Assembly: GCA_017939945.1 (NCBI GenBank)
Contig: JAGAZS010000150.1
Location: 1 to 5,385 of the forward strand
Source: Schwartzia sp. (in: firmicutes)
Lineage (GTDB): Bacteria > Bacillota > Negativicutes > Selenomonadales > Selenomonadaceae
DNA length: 5,385 bases
Reading direction: 5' to 3'
The translations under genes were made by a program, and so were the position numbers. The notes under the pieces were generated by a model. It searched no databases and was not told the DNA's origin. It saw only the letters and a list, made by a program, of their open reading frames with translations. How positions within the stretch are numbered: the first letter of the stretch is position 1; each line of letters begins with the position of its first letter. Shown piece after piece: positions 5,079 through 5,385 of the stretch.

Positions 5079-5106
5079 ATTATACTACTTTTCAAAATAG
5101 CGTCAA
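5079..5106 (-). promoter_or_regulatory. Sigma-A promoter of the MatC-like carrier gene or a small RNA
   Basis: TTGACG (5106-5101) and TATAAT (5084-5079) are 16 nt apart on the minus strand, the same -35, -10 and spacing as the antisense promoter at 3676-3703. Transcription would start near 5072, 80 nt before the carrier ATG. Confidence 0.8.
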
Positions 5107-5118
5107 GTACGTCCATCC

Positions 5119-5147
5119 TTTACAAAACACGGGGAAGCGAGTAGAAT
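5119..5147 (+). promoter_or_regulatory. Promoter for the MmeI-like gene
   Basis: TTTACA (5119-5124) and TAGAAT (5142-5147) are 17 nt apart. Transcription would begin near 5154, giving a leader of about 32 nt with GGGAGG (5172-5177). It is back-to-back with the promoter at 5079-5106. Confidence 0.6.
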
Positions 5148-5185
5148 TTTTACAGTCAGACAGACTTTCACGGGAGGCAACCACC

Positions 5186-5385
5186 ATGAAGGAATCCGAA
5201 CAACGAACGGCGGCGAAGATATTTGCCGAGACTTGGAAAGGGCGCGGCTATGAAAAAGGGGAAACCCATTCTTTTTGGCTTTCGCTGCTTCGCGACGTGT
5301 ACGGCGTCGCCTATCCCGAAGGGTTCATATTCTTTGAGGAACAAGTAGACCTCTCGCACAAGAGCTTTATCGACGCATCCATCCC
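5186..5385 (+). CDS. N-terminus of an MmeI-like DNA methyltransferase/restriction protein, cut by the window end
   Basis: Sixty-six complete codons are present and the frame is open at the right edge. GGGAGG (5172-5177) lies 8 nt before the ATG. The segments AAKIFAETWKGRGYEKGETH (9-28), FWLSLLRDVYGV (30-41) and EEQVDLSHKSFIDASI (51-66) match the conserved opening of large Firmicute class I DNA methyltransferases related to MmeI (type IIL restriction-modification). These are usually about 900 residues, with an N-terminal nuclease-like domain, a gamma-class methyltransferase core and a target-recognition domain in one chain. D63 corresponds to the aspartate that precedes the E-x-K of the nuclease-like motif; the E-x-K itself would lie just beyond the window, so nuclease competence cannot be judged. 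Whether further restriction or phage-defence genes follow is unknown. Confidence 0.82.
   Translation, partial: MKESEQRTAAKIFAETWKGRGYEKGETHSFWLSLLRDVYGVAYPEGFIFFEEQVDLSHKSFIDASI

Noticed and set aside
5168..5359. 63-residue minus-strand frame opposite the MmeI-like gene
   Set aside because: The plus-strand frame has a ribosome site, promoter and family resemblance; the minus-strand one has none.
1..5385. CRISPR arrays, tRNA or rRNA genes, insertion sequences
   Set aside because: No regularly spaced direct repeats, cloverleaf-like sequences, conserved rRNA segments or transposase-like frames are visible.

Overview
The window looks like chromosomal DNA from a fairly GC-rich Firmicute. Coding regions are GC-rich with AT-rich gaps, ribosome sites are strong (AGGAGG, GGGAGGTGAT), promoters are sigma-A type, and TTG/GTG starts occur. 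Protein flavour (MatC-type carrier, TSUP permease, holin-like micro-toxin, MmeI-like methyltransferase) suggests a Negativicute such as a Selenomonas relative. That placement is inference; no rRNA or marker gene is present.

Layout, left to right. (1) A divergent promoter region holds a probable minus-strand gene start at the left edge (1-37) and a plus-strand MFS drug-type efflux transporter (156-1382, TTG start). (2) A strong bidirectional terminator (1395-1431) separates it from a convergent minus-strand gene for a 232-residue protein of unknown function with a FlgM-like 'VSIS' N-terminal patch (1458-2156). (3) A minus-strand pair follows: a TauE/SafE-family permease (2635-3393) and a two-helix membrane protein (2306-2578). 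The small gene has its own near-consensus promoter lying across the gap just after the permease stop codon. (4) Positions 3423-3703 hold a compact toxin-antitoxin-like locus. A 25-residue holin-like toxin (3492-3569) is followed by a bidirectional terminator. A convergent promoter (3676-3703) would make an RNA of about 84 nt ending at the same terminator. The leaders of the two transcripts resemble each other, so the DNA forms an imperfect inverted repeat around the toxin. (5) A minus-strand MatC-like dicarboxylate carrier (3741-4991) has a promoter (5079-5106) and an 80-nt leader. That leader contains a third copy of the same hairpin and C-rich motif seen in the putative antitoxin RNA. (6) At the right edge a plus-strand gene begins (5186 onward), resembling the N-terminus of large MmeI-like restriction-modification proteins; it is cut by the window end.

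The three transporters act on different substrate classes and show no sign of forming one operon or pathway. The most interesting part is the toxin locus at 3423-3703 and its sequence link to the leader at 5029-5061. The toxin is a known type of gene, but the inverted-leader arrangement and third hairpin copy could be a local RNA regulatory family not previously described.
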